A program made the translations under genes and the position numbers. 64,000 bases of DNA from Alteromonas naphthalenivorans (GTDB taxonomy: Bacteria; Pseudomonadota; Gammaproteobacteria; Enterobacterales; Alteromonadaceae), in contig NC_015554.1 of assembly GCF_000213655.1 (NCBI RefSeq), positions 62,001 through 126,000 of the forward strand, in the 5' to 3' direction. Shown here one piece after another: positions 9,236 to 18,098 of this stretch. The notes under the pieces are model-generated. The model had not been told where the DNA came from, searched no databases, and worked only from the letters and a program-made list of their open reading frames with translations. Each line of letters starts with the position of its first letter. The first letter of the stretch is position 1.

Positions 9236-9889
9236 ATGACAACCCTGTTAATTGCCGATGATCATCCGTTGTATCGGGATGCCTTAAGAGGCGCTTTGTC
9301 ATTGTCTTTACCAGCGCTGACGCTATCAGAAGCTGGTGATTTAACATCGACAGTCGATATTCTCAATCGCGAGGATATCGACCTGTTGCTGCTTGATTTA
9401 CATATGCCGGGCAGCAACGACCTTTTCGGGTTAATTCACATTCGTAAACTGTTTCCTGACGTACCTGTAGCAGTAGTGTCTGGTACGGAAGATACCCAAC
9501 TTATATCAAAAATCATGAGTGCTGGGGCGCTGGGATTTATCCCTAAAACTGCCAGCTCTGGTGATATTGCTAATGCGGTACAAGCTATTTTAGATGGGGA
9601 TGTATGGCTACCACCTAATTTAAGCGATAGTGTCGATGAGATTGATGAGGAGTTTTCTGAGCTTGCAGATAATGTAGCCTCACTAACACCGTCTCAATAC
9701 AAAGTACTGTGCTTTATGCGAGATGGGTTACTTAACAAGCAAATTGGTTATAATTTGGATATTGCCGAAGCTACGGTAAAAGCCCACGTTACTGCGATTT
9801 TCAAAAAGCTTGGCATAAATAATCGTACTCAAGCGGTATTAATTGCATCTCAACTAGAGCTAGAGCCGCCCGCTACAAGTGATCATTAG
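9236..9889 (+). CDS. crbR: LuxR-type response regulator, CrbR-like
   Basis: A 217-residue NarL/FixJ-type regulator: receiver domain (about 3-120) with acidic DDH near the N-terminus, phospho-acceptor D54 in LLLDLHMPG and the conserved Lys in PKTASS, then a LuxR helix-turn-helix (about 147-212) containing NKQIGYNLDIAEATVKAHV. Its place directly after acs, and the presence of a CrbS-type symporter-kinase in the window, match the Vibrio cholerae CrbS/CrbR system that switches on acs for acetate scavenging. It probably binds the palindromes before acs. Its 3' end overlaps the convergent gene by 17 bases. Confidence 0.88.
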   Translation: MTTLLIADDHPLYRDALRGALSLSLPALTLSEAGDLTSTVDILNREDIDLLLLDLHMPGSNDLFGLIHIRKLFPDVPVAVVSGTEDTQLISKIMSAGALGFIPKTASSGDIANAVQAILDGDVWLPPNLSDSVDEIDEEFSELADNVASLTPSQYKVLCFMRDGLLNKQIGYNLDIAEATVKAHVTAIFKKLGINNRTQAVLIASQLELEPPATSDH

Positions 9890-10856
9890 TCTTTTCCAGC
9901 GGTACGTCAATCGGTTCAATAAGCAAATCGGATTCATAATAAGTAAGGTAATGCTTAAGCGCTGCCTTACTTTGTTCGCTTAACAAAGGGTTCTCAATTT
10001 CAATCTCAGTGCGTCCACGCATCAGCGTCATGCTGTCTTGGTAAACAGGCTGCGCTTTTAAGAATGCCTGAAATTCTCCAGATTCCAGCAAGACAGTAAG
10101 CCCTTCATTGATTCGGTTAGCCAAGGCCTCCTGATCTGATGCAACGAAGTAAAATAAAGGGCTGTCATAAGACACCAGCAGGTGTGGCTCAATTTTCAAT
10201 GTGCTGTCAGGTTGCTTGTCCAATTCATGTTGTATTTCCATTACACTGCGCGGAAACATATCGGCAAAACCTTCAGACACAATTCGAAAAGAGGCTTGAT
10301 AAGTAGTTTCAAGCACGGGAATTTCATTGTGGCGAAAAATACGAGTGTCAGGCCAGTCATAACCCTGTACCGCGCGCATTGATTTTAGACTTTCAAGCGA
10401 TAGCGGTGCATCGAAGCGACTATCATCGGCGCGAATAAGCATAATACGCTTGCCAAAAAATCCGCCCATGATAGGAATGCGTATTGCGCGATGTAGTTTT
10501 TCTCTGTCGATAGAAGACACGCTCCATGTGATATCTAACATGTCGTGTTCTAGGCTTCTTAATTGGCGCTCTTGCGCAATTTCCTGTTTGCTGACTTGTA
10601 ACTCAAAGGTGCCATACTTATCTTCTGTCACTTCCATTACTTTTGACAGCAGTGTTTTGGCGTATGCGTAAACGGGATCTCGACCAGGATGCACATTAGG
10701 AAGACGCAGCACTTTATGAGGCAACGTTGCTTTAGCGTCTTTTTCTAGACTAGGCGAGTCAGTAACCTCGCCTGCAAAAACCAGTGGAGTGAATAAGCCG
10801 CTCAGCAATATGAAAGCTGACGAGAGCAATGTTCGGCTGATCGTATTTCCTATCAT
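9873..10856 (-). CDS. Periplasmic substrate-binding-like protein at the end of the rimK operon
   Basis: A 327-residue protein with a signal peptide (cleavage near VFAGE, about residue 28) and the look of a type 2 periplasmic solute-binding fold (SBP_bac_3-like), for example LRLPNVHPGRDPVYAYAKTL near the start and SLESLKSMRAVQGYDWPDT in the middle. No ABC permease or ATPase is adjacent. It lies 11 bases downstream of the RimB-like protease gene and is probably the fourth gene of the rimK operon, although it may be an independent sensor of extracytoplasmic solutes. The ligand is unknown. The domain assignment rests on pattern only. Confidence 0.6.
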   Translation of the reverse strand: MIGNTISRTLLSSAFILLSGLFTPLVFAGEVTDSPSLEKDAKATLPHKVLRLPNVHPGRDPVYAYAKTLLSKVMEVTEDKYGTFELQVSKQEIAQERQLRSLEHDMLDITWSVSSIDREKLHRAIRIPIMGGFFGKRIMLIRADDSRFDAPLSLESLKSMRAVQGYDWPDTRIFRHNEIPVLETTYQASFRIVSEGFADMFPRSVMEIQHELDKQPDSTLKIEPHLLVSYDSPLFYFVASDQEALANRINEGLTVLLESGEFQAFLKAQPVYQDSMTLMRGRTEIEIENPLLSEQSKAALKHYLTYYESDLLIEPIDVPLEKTNDHL

Positions 10857-10867
10857 TGTATCGACGG

Positions 10868-11302
10868 TTAATCCTTCCCTGTAAGTAAAAATTCATGCTC
10901 GGGATCAACCAAAAAATGGCCACTCATGGCTTCTCTGCCAAGCAACATAAGATACGTCATTTCAGAGCGGTCTGTTAGGGTTAACTGAATATCCCATTGC
11001 ACACTATCCATGATTATAGGCGTTACTATCACATAACGCTTCTCTCTTGTGGCCGTTGAGCTTTTTACCCGTTTTTTTCCTTCAACTTTTACTTCTCTTC
11101 TTACCACTCTATCCACATTATGAATATCGGGGTGAATATCGAAGCGTATCCACAATTCATCATCTACATCAAACTCTTCAATGTTATCTACATGCAAAGA
11201 GGAGGTTGCTGCGCCGGTATCAACCCGAACATTTAAATCTGTGATGGTAAATGCAGGAAGGTCGCATAACTCAACCGCACCCACTACTTTCTTATTTTTC
11301 AT
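10868..11302 (-). CDS. RimK-associated retropepsin-like protease (RimB/DUF785 type)
   Basis: A small protein of 144 residues with the aspartyl-protease-like active motif VDTGAATSSLH (Asp28) and the downstream strand YLMLLGREAM, the pattern of the family annotated as ATP-dependent zinc protease or RimB. In Pseudomonas, RimB is encoded with RimK and is linked to processing of the glutamate-modified ribosomal protein S6. A TTG at 11320 would add six residues, but the ATG at 11302 has GAAGG seven bases upstream and is preferred. It is the third gene of the rimK operon. Confidence 0.78.
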   Translation of the reverse strand: MKNKKVVGAVELCDLPAFTITDLNVRVDTGAATSSLHVDNIEEFDVDDELWIRFDIHPDIHNVDRVVRREVKVEGKKRVKSSTATREKRYVIVTPIIMDSVQWDIQLTLTDRSEMTYLMLLGREAMSGHFLVDPEHEFLLTGKD

Positions 11303-11316
11303 GTATTCGCCTTCAA

Positions 11317-12345
11317 TCAAGTATATTCCGTTTCACCTGGTAGCAGGTTGTCTTGCAATAACTCAACGTGTTCTGCCACTGTATCGGGTTGTGAGAAATA
11401 GGCAATGTGATATACCGCTTCTCCTTCTTGAGTCAGTGGTATGTTTTGTTTACCTACCACCACGCCCTCGGCTGGACTTTCAATACTGGCCAAATACCCC
11501 CCAAATGGGTCGGCAATAGTCGCCAGTTTATCTCCTTTGTTCACATGATCGCCAAGTTGGGCTAAATGAGTAACAAAACCGCTTTCTGTCGCTCGTATCC
11601 AGCCACTTTGCCGCGCAATAAACCGCTCAATACTATGGCCTTTACTGCGACTCTTGTTAAGCATACCCAAATGACGCATGGTATTAATAATACCGCGAAG
11701 TCCTGCGCGAATAGAGAACTCATCGTATCGCAGGGCTTGCCCTGCTTCATAGAGCAAAATTTTAACGCCACTCTCGCTGGCGGTTTCACGTAACGAACCT
11801 TCACGTAGCTCAGCGTTTAATAATACGGGAACGCCAAACGCCTTTGCCATCTCTAGTACTTCAGGATCGTCTAAGTCAGCGCGAATTTGCGGTAAATTAC
11901 TGCGATGGATTGCACCGGTATGCAGGTCTATGCCTACATCGCACTTTTGCACAATTTCCTTTAAGAACAAGTTGGCGAGTCGACCGGCCAACGAGCCTTT
12001 TTTACTGCCAGGAAAGCTGCGGTTGAGATCGCGACGGTCAGGCAAATAGCGAGACTGGTTTAACACCCCGTACACGTTCACCATAGGCACCGCGATTAGG
12101 GTACCTCTTAACCGTTCAATGGCCCGTGAGCGAATGAGTCTGCCTACAATTTCGATACCATTGAGTTCATCACCATGGATAGCGGCGCTAACAAACATCG
12201 TTGGGCCAGGGCGTTTACCACGGGTAACATACACGGGAATGCTCATGTTTGTCGCGGTGTATAACGGGGGCATCTCCAGCTCAATTTTCACTGATTCGCC
12301 TGGCGCGATACTCTGCCCACCAATGACTAAATTATCCACTGCCAC
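11317..12345 (-). CDS. Succinylglutamate desuccinylase/aspartoacylase-family zinc hydrolase
   Basis: A 342-residue M14-like metallo-hydrolase. The zinc-binding elements HGDELNG (near residue 60) and the later DLHTG are present, along with the substrate-binding RDLNRSFPG stretch. The C-terminal third contains a biotinyl-like beta domain. The GTG start abuts the rimK stop codon directly, so the two are translationally coupled. Genes of this type are common companions of rimK. Removal of an N-acyl or glutamyl-type group is plausible, but the substrate is not known. Confidence 0.82.
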   Translation of the reverse strand: MAVDNLVIGGQSIAPGESVKIELEMPPLYTATNMSIPVYVTRGKRPGPTMFVSAAIHGDELNGIEIVGRLIRSRAIERLRGTLIAVPMVNVYGVLNQSRYLPDRRDLNRSFPGSKKGSLAGRLANLFLKEIVQKCDVGIDLHTGAIHRSNLPQIRADLDDPEVLEMAKAFGVPVLLNAELREGSLRETASESGVKILLYEAGQALRYDEFSIRAGLRGIINTMRHLGMLNKSRSKGHSIERFIARQSGWIRATESGFVTHLAQLGDHVNKGDKLATIADPFGGYLASIESPAEGVVVGKQNIPLTQEGEAVYHIAYFSQPDTVAEHVELLQDNLLPGETEYT

Positions 12346-13251
12346 TTAGCCTTTACCTCGTGTTTTGGTTTTGTGCGGCTCTGCACTTTTTTCAATAAAT
12401 TCAATGATCATACCGGCCACATCTTTATTAGTGGCTTTTTCAATGCCTTCTAAGCCTGGTGAAGAGTTTACTTCCATCACTACAGGCCCATTATTTGAAC
12501 GCAAAATATCTACGCCACAGCAATTCAAACCCATCGTTTTAGCAGCGTCTACGGCAGTTTTGCGTTCAGCTGGGCTTAGTCTTACCAAGCTGGCTTGACC
12601 GCCTCTATGAAGGTTAGAGCGAAACTCACCCGGTGCCGCTTGTCGTTTCATTGCGGCAACCACTTTACCGCCTACTACGAAGCACCGAATATCAGAGCCA
12701 CCGGCCTCTTTAATAAACTCTTGCACTAGGATACTGGCATTTAACCCCATGAAGGCTTCAATAATTGATTCAGCCGCTTTATGGGTGTCGGCTAATACCA
12801 CACCAATACCTTGAGTACCTTCAAGTAGTTTAATGACCACTGGCGCGCCGCCCACAGTTTTTATCACGTCTTCTATCTTATCAGGGTGGTGAGCAAAGCC
12901 AGTTCGCGGCATGCCAATGCCTTTACGTGATAACAGTTGTAGAGAACGTAACTTGTCTCTAGAGCGGCTTATCGCCACAGACTCATTAACACTATAGGTG
13001 CCCATCATTTCAAATTGGCGTACAACCGAAGTACCGTAAAAGGTAACAGAAGCGCCAATGCGAGGAATAACCGCATCGTAATAAGGAAGTCTTTTACCTT
13101 TGTAGCGCACCGATGGACGAGAACTGGTGATGTCCATATAGCAATGCATGGTATCAATAACATCTACTTCATGACCGCGAGCACGACCTGCTTCTACTAA
13201 ACGAGAGGTTGAATAGAGACGAGAATTCCGAGATAAAATCGCTATGCGCAT
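12346..13251 (-). CDS. rimK: Ribosomal protein S6 glutamate ligase RimK
   Basis: ATP-grasp ligase of about 301 residues that adds glutamates to the C-terminus of ribosomal protein S6 and can make poly-glutamate. The N-terminus [14 protein letters not shown] is nearly that of E. coli RimK, and the ATP-grasp elements [28 protein letters not shown] and [15 protein letters not shown] are all present. An upstream in-frame ATG at 13281 would add ten unrelated residues, so the start at 13251 is chosen. It heads an operon with the desuccinylase-like and RimB-like genes. Its leader contains an attenuator-like pair of hairpins. Confidence 0.92.
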   Translation of the reverse strand: MRIAILSRNSRLYSTSRLVEAGRARGHEVDVIDTMHCYMDITSSRPSVRYKGKRLPYYDAVIPRIGASVTFYGTSVVRQFEMMGTYSVNESVAISRSRDKLRSLQLLSRKGIGMPRTGFAHHPDKIEDVIKTVGGAPVVIKLLEGTQGIGVVLADTHKAAESIIEAFMGLNASILVQEFIKEAGGSDIRCFVVGGKVVAAMKRQAAPGEFRSNLHRGGQASLVRLSPAERKTAVDAAKTMGLNCCGVDILRSNNGPVVMEVNSSPGLEGIEKATNKDVAGMIIEFIEKSAEPHKTKTRGKG

Positions 13252-13279
13252 TGTAAATTGCCTGTTGTTATAAATTTTC

Positions 13280-13318
13280 AAAAAAGTGCTGCTTAATCTT
13301 TAGCACCTTTTTGGGTGC
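13280..13318 (-). promoter_or_regulatory. Attenuator-like hairpins in the rimK leader
   Basis: Read on the minus strand, GCACC/GGTGC (13303-13318) forms one hairpin, and AAAAAGGTGCT pairs with AGCACTTTTTT (13280-13312, 11 bp including one G-U) to form a second, terminator-like one. They share the GGTGC strand and so are mutually exclusive. No gene lies upstream on this strand, so the structure belongs to the rimK leader. Function is inferred. Confidence 0.45.
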
Positions 13319-13482
13319 ATAGCCAGATTAGTCGGACTGCAGCGAATTGGCGCGCATCATAAAGCACCTTTTATTAATGGTCTTACGAATTATTATTGTG
13401 GTGGCGACAGTAATATCTGGATGAACTCAAAAACGTTACGCGGTAGCATGGGGTAACATGAGGATATAATGAGTTTTTTACT

Positions 13483-14121
13483 ATGGTGCAGTGGTGGCAA
13501 GAGGTAGTGGTTTGGCTTACGAGCTACCAATCAAACCTTATTTGGAGTGGGTTGGTTTTACTGTTTTATTTGGCGGCTTCACGAAAAATTCTTCCCAAAC
13601 TTGAAACCAATATTGAGAAAACCAAATTAAAGTCTACCAGCGCAATTAAGGGGTTATTTGCCGCACGAGTTATTGTGGCGACCGTATCGTTAGCCTTGCT
13701 GCTTCTAGCGTGGGGAATAGACTTCTCAGGCCTATTGGTATTATCAACCTCTATTATCACGGTAACAGGGGTAGCGTTGTTCGCCAGTTGGTCATTGATA
13801 AGCAATATTACCGCTTATTTCATACTGTTGACGAACGTTGCGTATCGCCGAGGAAATTTTATTCGTATCCTCGATGGCGATAATTTTATAGAGGGCTATA
13901 TTGCCGACTTAGGGCCATTTAGTACTCGGCTGGTTACTTCTGAGCGCGAAACCCTCATGTACCCCAATAACCTAATTTTAACTCGTCCTGTGCTTATAAA
14001 TCCTAAATCAGCGTGGGGCACCATGGGTAAAGTAACCCCAACAACGGCAGCGACTAAAACGGAAGAACAATCCGATAAACCGACGAAAAAGAGCCGGGTG
14101 AAAAGCGCCCCCCAAATTTAG
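13483..14121 (+). CDS. Small MscS-type mechanosensitive channel
   Basis: A 212-residue inner-membrane protein with helices at about 17-35, 60-80 and 85-115, followed by a short MscS beta domain (FIRILDGDNFIEGYIADLGPFSTRL and the YPNNLI loop). The C-terminal alpha/beta vestibule of full-length MscS is missing, replaced by a charged tail, which is usual for a small subgroup. It probably relieves osmotic or ion stress. It is divergent from rimK and converges with crbS, overlapping its stop by four bases. Confidence 0.8.
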   Translation: MVQWWQEVVVWLTSYQSNLIWSGLVLLFYLAASRKILPKLETNIEKTKLKSTSAIKGLFAARVIVATVSLALLLLAWGIDFSGLLVLSTSIITVTGVALFASWSLISNITAYFILLTNVAYRRGNFIRILDGDNFIEGYIADLGPFSTRLVTSERETLMYPNNLILTRPVLINPKSAWGTMGKVTPTTAATKTEEQSDKPTKKSRVKSAPQI

Positions 14122-17100
14122 TCGCTATCGGTATAGTGTGACTCGCGAATATGGCGAGTCATGCTTTGTAATAGTGCCCTAAGTTTTGCGGGTTTTAGCG
14201 GCTTAGATAAATAGTTAACCCCTTGATCCTTACACTTAACCACTAAATCTTCATCCGGCGTGGCTGTGATAAGCGCAGCGGGTAATATGGCATCAAGCTG
14301 GTATCTAATTTTATCTATTAAGGCTAAGCCGTTTTGCGTTTCATCGTGGCTTAATTGATAGTCCATCAATAATATCTGAGGTGATGTTTGCTCAATCAGG
14401 GCAAGCGCTTCATCCCAAGACCCCGCCAACATCACCTTAACGCCCCAGCGAGCTAGCAGCGTTTGCATGGCATCTAAGTTCTCCCTTTGATCATCTACGC
14501 AAAGTACCTGCAATCCAGTGAAAGTTGTGTTTTTAGGCTTGGCTGTCGTACTTATTGAAGAGCCAGGTTGAGCTTTTGGCAGCGTAAAGGTAAAGCAGCT
14601 ACCTTTTTGGAGTGACGAGGATACGGTTATATCGCTACCCAACTGCTGGCTTAATCTACGAACAACGCCTAGCCCTAGACCAATACCGTGCTCTGCACTT
14701 TGATTAATGCGATAGAAATCACTAAAGATGTTATCTTTTTTATCTTCCGAAATGCCGATACCCGTGTCGTAAACACGAAAAGAAACGACTGACCCTACGG
14801 GTTTTATAACCAATACAACTTTGCCGCTTTGGGTGTATTTCACTGCATTTGACAGCAGGTTTTGCATAATTCGATATAAGTAAGTCTTGTCGGCCATTAC
14901 CCAAAGTGGTTTAATCCATACCCGCAGTGAAAGGCCTTTTTCCCGTGCCCGCATTCTTATATCGTCAATAAGCGGGCTGAGAAGAGCCTGCACATCCACG
15001 GGCTCAATGTCTGGTTTCATTTCACCTTGGTCAAGGCGTGAAATATCTAAAAGCGTACCGATAAGGGCTTCACTTGAGGTCACGGAGTGATGCAGCTTTT
15101 GAATGATTTCATGCACACCATTCGATAGTTCTTGTTCCTCTAGTGCCGAGATATATAACTTGGCGGCATTAAGAGGCTGAAGTACATCATGGCTGGCAAG
15201 TGCCAGGAAGCGAGTTTTACTGGCATTCGCATCTTCAGCCGCCTTTCTAGCCCGTATAAGTTCAGTTTCTGCACCAGAGCGCCGCTCTATTTCAAGGCGT
15301 AGCTCGGCGTTAATAGTATGCACCTCTTCGGTTCGCCGCTTAATTCTGGCTTCTAAGTCGATGTTTGATTCTTCAAGGGCTTGTTGAATCTCAATATGAT
15401 CGGTGATGTCATTAAAACTGGTTACAAAGCCTCCGCCAGGTAGGGGATTGCCTACCATTTCTATTACGCGGCCATCTTTTCGCTGCCGTTTAAATCGGTG
15501 CGGGGTACCAGAGCGTAAGTGTTCTAGGCGCTTTTCTACTTCCGCTTCTACGTCCAGTTTGCCAAATTCTCCTTGTGAAGCATTGAAGCGGATAAGTTTC
15601 TCTATGGGTATGCCTACAGCAAGAAAATCTTCAGGGTAGGTGTATAGCGCTGCGTATCGCTTATTCCAAGCCACTAAATTTAAATGTTTATCAACTACGC
15701 TAATGCCTTGATCCATGTTCTCCAGCGAGGTCAAAAGCGCAGTCATATTAAATTGCATAGCTTGCGTGGTGTCATCGAAAAAGTTGATCACTTCCGTGAA
15801 GTCCATTTTCTTGCCACGCAGTGCGCTGTCTAATAACACTTTGGCGCTGGATGCACCTATAACACCGCCTAGCGCACGCTCACAAAACGCAAGAAAGTCT
15901 TCATCGGGAGAAGCTTGGTGGTTCAGCGTGCAACTATTGTGATGCTGATATTGCTCAATAAGCTGTTCGCATCGACCTGTACCCATGAAGGTTGATAGTA
16001 GCGTAGTGAGGTCAGATACCGTCACATTGCTATTAGGACCTTTAATCACACTGTTTTTAACCACAGCAGGAGACACAAAGGCCTCGGCTTGAATTCTGTC
16101 GATGAGCCGGTGCGGGGCGAACCAAGAGAAAATAATATACATCACGGTATTAGCGCCAAGGCTTATCATCGCGCCTTGGCTGATAAGTTCGTTGTTGGCA
16201 AATTGCGAGGTTTGTTTTCCTACGAGCGGAAATACCAACCACAGTACCCAAAGTATTATTCCCACTAACAAGCCTGCGTAAACACCATGGGCATGGGCAC
16301 GTTTCCAATATAATCCACCGAGGATCGCCGGCATCAACTGGATGACTAATGAAAACGCAATAAGCCCAATTGAGTGTAGCGAGCGGCTACTGGTCATTTG
16401 TTGATGATATAAAAATGCCATAAGTAAAATGAAAGCAATAACAACGCGTCGGATAAGGCGTATTTGCGCCGAGAAATCTTTCTTCTCAGAAGGATTCCCT
16501 CGAAATGCTAAATAACGAGGCAAAATAACGTCATTGGTTAACATGGTACTTAGGGTTAAGGTTGCCACAATAATCATTGCGGTAGCGGCCGATAACCCGC
16601 CTACAAATACAATAACCTGTAGTAAAGCTGAGCCGGAGAACATGGCAAGGGAGAGTACGTAGGAGTCTGGTTCAACGTTGGCACCAGCAAAAATAGCTTT
16701 ACCCGCAATAGCAATAATAGGAATAACCGCAGAAATAATCGCAAGATAAAGTGGGAACAACCAACGGGCCGTTTTTAAGTGCGAAAGGCTTAGGTTATCA
16801 ATGACCGCCACATGAAATTGGCGAGGCAGACATACAATGGCAGCCGCGGCCATGATCGTTTGAGCGATAAAGTTGAACGAGCTAAATTGAGAGAGTGCGG
16901 CTGTATTCACAAAGGATTCTAGAAAAGGGCCTGTCTCGGTTTGTCGCCAAGCGCTGTAGCCCACAAAGGCAACTAAGACTAATGCCAGTAATTTAATCGT
17001 AGATTCAAAGGCGATAGCGAGCATTAACCCTCGGCGATACTCGGTTACATCGGCATGCTTAGTGCCAAAATAAATCGCAAATGCGGCAATAAAGGTGGTG

Positions 17101-17570
17101 GCAGCAATCACGATAAAATTACTATTGGGCTGTTGGGTTAATAGCTGAAAAGTGGAGCCAATCGCTTTTAATTGCAACGCAATATAGGGAATGGTGGCCA
17201 GCAGGGCGATAACGGTCACTAACAGCGCTACGGTTTGGCGCTTACCATAACGAGACGCGATAAAGTCGGAAATTGTGGTGATATGTTGCTTTTTGCTCAC
17301 TAAGGTCATTTTATAAATAAATCGATAGCCAAGCGCATAGACCAAGATGGGCCCCAACATAATAGGTAGGTAAATCCATGTGTCGCGACTAGCCTGACCG
17401 ACCATGCCGAAAAATGTCCACGCCGTGCAATATATGGCGAGTGCCAGCGAGTAGATGGCTGGATGCGAGGTTAACGCGCGTGCTCGAGGCGAGTTCTTAT
17501 CGCCCCAACTCGCCAAAGAAAAAAGCAAAAATAGATACAATACCGCAAGCGTAACCCAACCAAACGTCAT
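14118..17570 (-). CDS. crbS: CrbS-type sodium:solute symporter/hybrid histidine kinase
   Basis: A 1150-residue fusion. About residues 1-480 form an SLC5-like symporter of roughly 13 helices. A linker leads to a PAS domain (about 610-725), a coiled coil, a HisKA domain with H-box ASHDVLQPLN (His near 794), an HATPase domain with GIGLGLGVVRRL, and a C-terminal receiver (about 1018-1145) with VDDQ and LLMDYQLS. This is the architecture of Vibrio CrbS, which senses a small carboxylate such as acetate and activates CrbR. It is divergent from the symporter operon. In many genomes crbR adjoins crbS; here a rimK operon lies between. Confidence 0.9.
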   Translation of the reverse strand: MTFGWVTLAVLYLFLLFSLASWGDKNSPRARALTSHPAIYSLALAIYCTAWTFFGMVGQASRDTWIYLPIMLGPILVYALGYRFIYKMTLVSKKQHITTISDFIASRYGKRQTVALLVTVIALLATIPYIALQLKAIGSTFQLLTQQPNSNFIVIAATTFIAAFAIYFGTKHADVTEYRRGLMLAIAFESTIKLLALVLVAFVGYSAWRQTETGPFLESFVNTAALSQFSSFNFIAQTIMAAAAIVCLPRQFHVAVIDNLSLSHLKTARWLFPLYLAIISAVIPIIAIAGKAIFAGANVEPDSYVLSLAMFSGSALLQVIVFVGGLSAATAMIIVATLTLSTMLTNDVILPRYLAFRGNPSEKKDFSAQIRLIRRVVIAFILLMAFLYHQQMTSSRSLHSIGLIAFSLVIQLMPAILGGLYWKRAHAHGVYAGLLVGIILWVLWLVFPLVGKQTSQFANNELISQGAMISLGANTVMYIIFSWFAPHRLIDRIQAEAFVSPAVVKNSVIKGPNSNVTVSDLTTLLSTFMGTGRCEQLIEQYQHHNSCTLNHQASPDEDFLAFCERALGGVIGASSAKVLLDSALRGKKMDFTEVINFFDDTTQAMQFNMTALLTSLENMDQGISVVDKHLNLVAWNKRYAALYTYPEDFLAVGIPIEKLIRFNASQGEFGKLDVEAEVEKRLEHLRSGTPHRFKRQRKDGRVIEMVGNPLPGGGFVTSFNDITDHIEIQQALEESNIDLEARIKRRTEEVHTINAELRLEIERRSGAETELIRARKAAEDANASKTRFLALASHDVLQPLNAAKLYISALEEQELSNGVHEIIQKLHHSVTSSEALIGTLLDISRLDQGEMKPDIEPVDVQALLSPLIDDIRMRAREKGLSLRVWIKPLWVMADKTYLYRIMQNLLSNAVKYTQSGKVVLVIKPVGSVVSFRVYDTGIGISEDKKDNIFSDFYRINQSAEHGIGLGLGVVRRLSQQLGSDITVSSSLQKGSCFTFTLPKAQPGSSISTTAKPKNTTFTGLQVLCVDDQRENLDAMQTLLARWGVKVMLAGSWDEALALIEQTSPQILLMDYQLSHDETQNGLALIDKIRYQLDAILPAALITATPDEDLVVKCKDQGVNYLSKPLKPAKLRALLQSMTRHIRESHYTDSD

Positions 17571-17621
17571 GAGTTTCCTTTAACTTAAAGTTAACAAGTC
17601 TGTGTGCATTATAATCATTTC

Positions 17622-17648
17622 AACCATGGTCTACCTACGACCATGGTC
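17622..17648. promoter_or_regulatory. Two GACYWWRGTC-type palindromes between crbS and the symporter operon
   Basis: AACCATGGTC at 17622-17631 and GACCATGGTC at 17639-17648 lie 17 bp apart. They match the palindrome family before acs, where the same 17-bp step separates the first site from a half-site. They are candidate CrbR operators that would join the two acetate loci into one regulon; untested. Confidence 0.55.
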
Positions 17649-17827
17649 TCATTTTGAATTTGAATAGTGAGGTCTAGAGTATACATCGTGCTCCTAAGTG
17701 CTTGACTTTTGCCGCTCTGAGGCCTGTTCGGTCTAAATGAAAAAGCTTGGCAATAATGTTAGCAAAGCTGGGCGTTAGGAAAATGTAAAAATAAAACAAT
17801 TGATTAACCTGACATGAGGACGGAACA

Positions 17828-18094
17828 ATGGCATTTAGAAATGATGACGACAAAAAAGCATATTGGAAGGAGAACTTGTCTCTCCTTGCTAAGCTTTTAA
17901 TCGTTTGGTTTGCGGTGTCGTTTGGCGCCGGCATTTTGTTTGTCGATGTGCTAGACAATATCCACTTTTTTGGATTTAAACTGGGTTTCTGGTTTGCGCA
18001 ACAAGGTTCCATTTATGTATTCGTCGCTCTAATTTTTGTATATATGTCAAAGATGAAGGCGATGGATAAACGTTATGGCGTAAACGAGGAGTAA
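17828..18094 (+). CDS. DUF4212 small membrane subunit of the acetate-type symporter
   Basis: An 88-residue protein with two transmembrane helices (about 22-42 and 54-76), preceded by a charged N-terminus, matching the DUF4212/TIGR03647 family that almost always precedes a VC_2705-type sodium:solute symporter. The symporter gene starts four bases after its stop, so the two are translationally linked. It is probably a small accessory subunit for assembly or activity of the transporter. Confidence 0.9.
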   Translation: MAFRNDDDKKAYWKENLSLLAKLLIVWFAVSFGAGILFVDVLDNIHFFGFKLGFWFAQQGSIYVFVALIFVYMSKMKAMDKRYGVNEE

Positions 18095-18098
18095 TACC

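Noticed and set aside
13280..13312. Plain terminator for a gene upstream of rimK
   Set aside because: The only upstream gene, mscS, is on the other strand and points away, so the hairpin cannot be terminating it.
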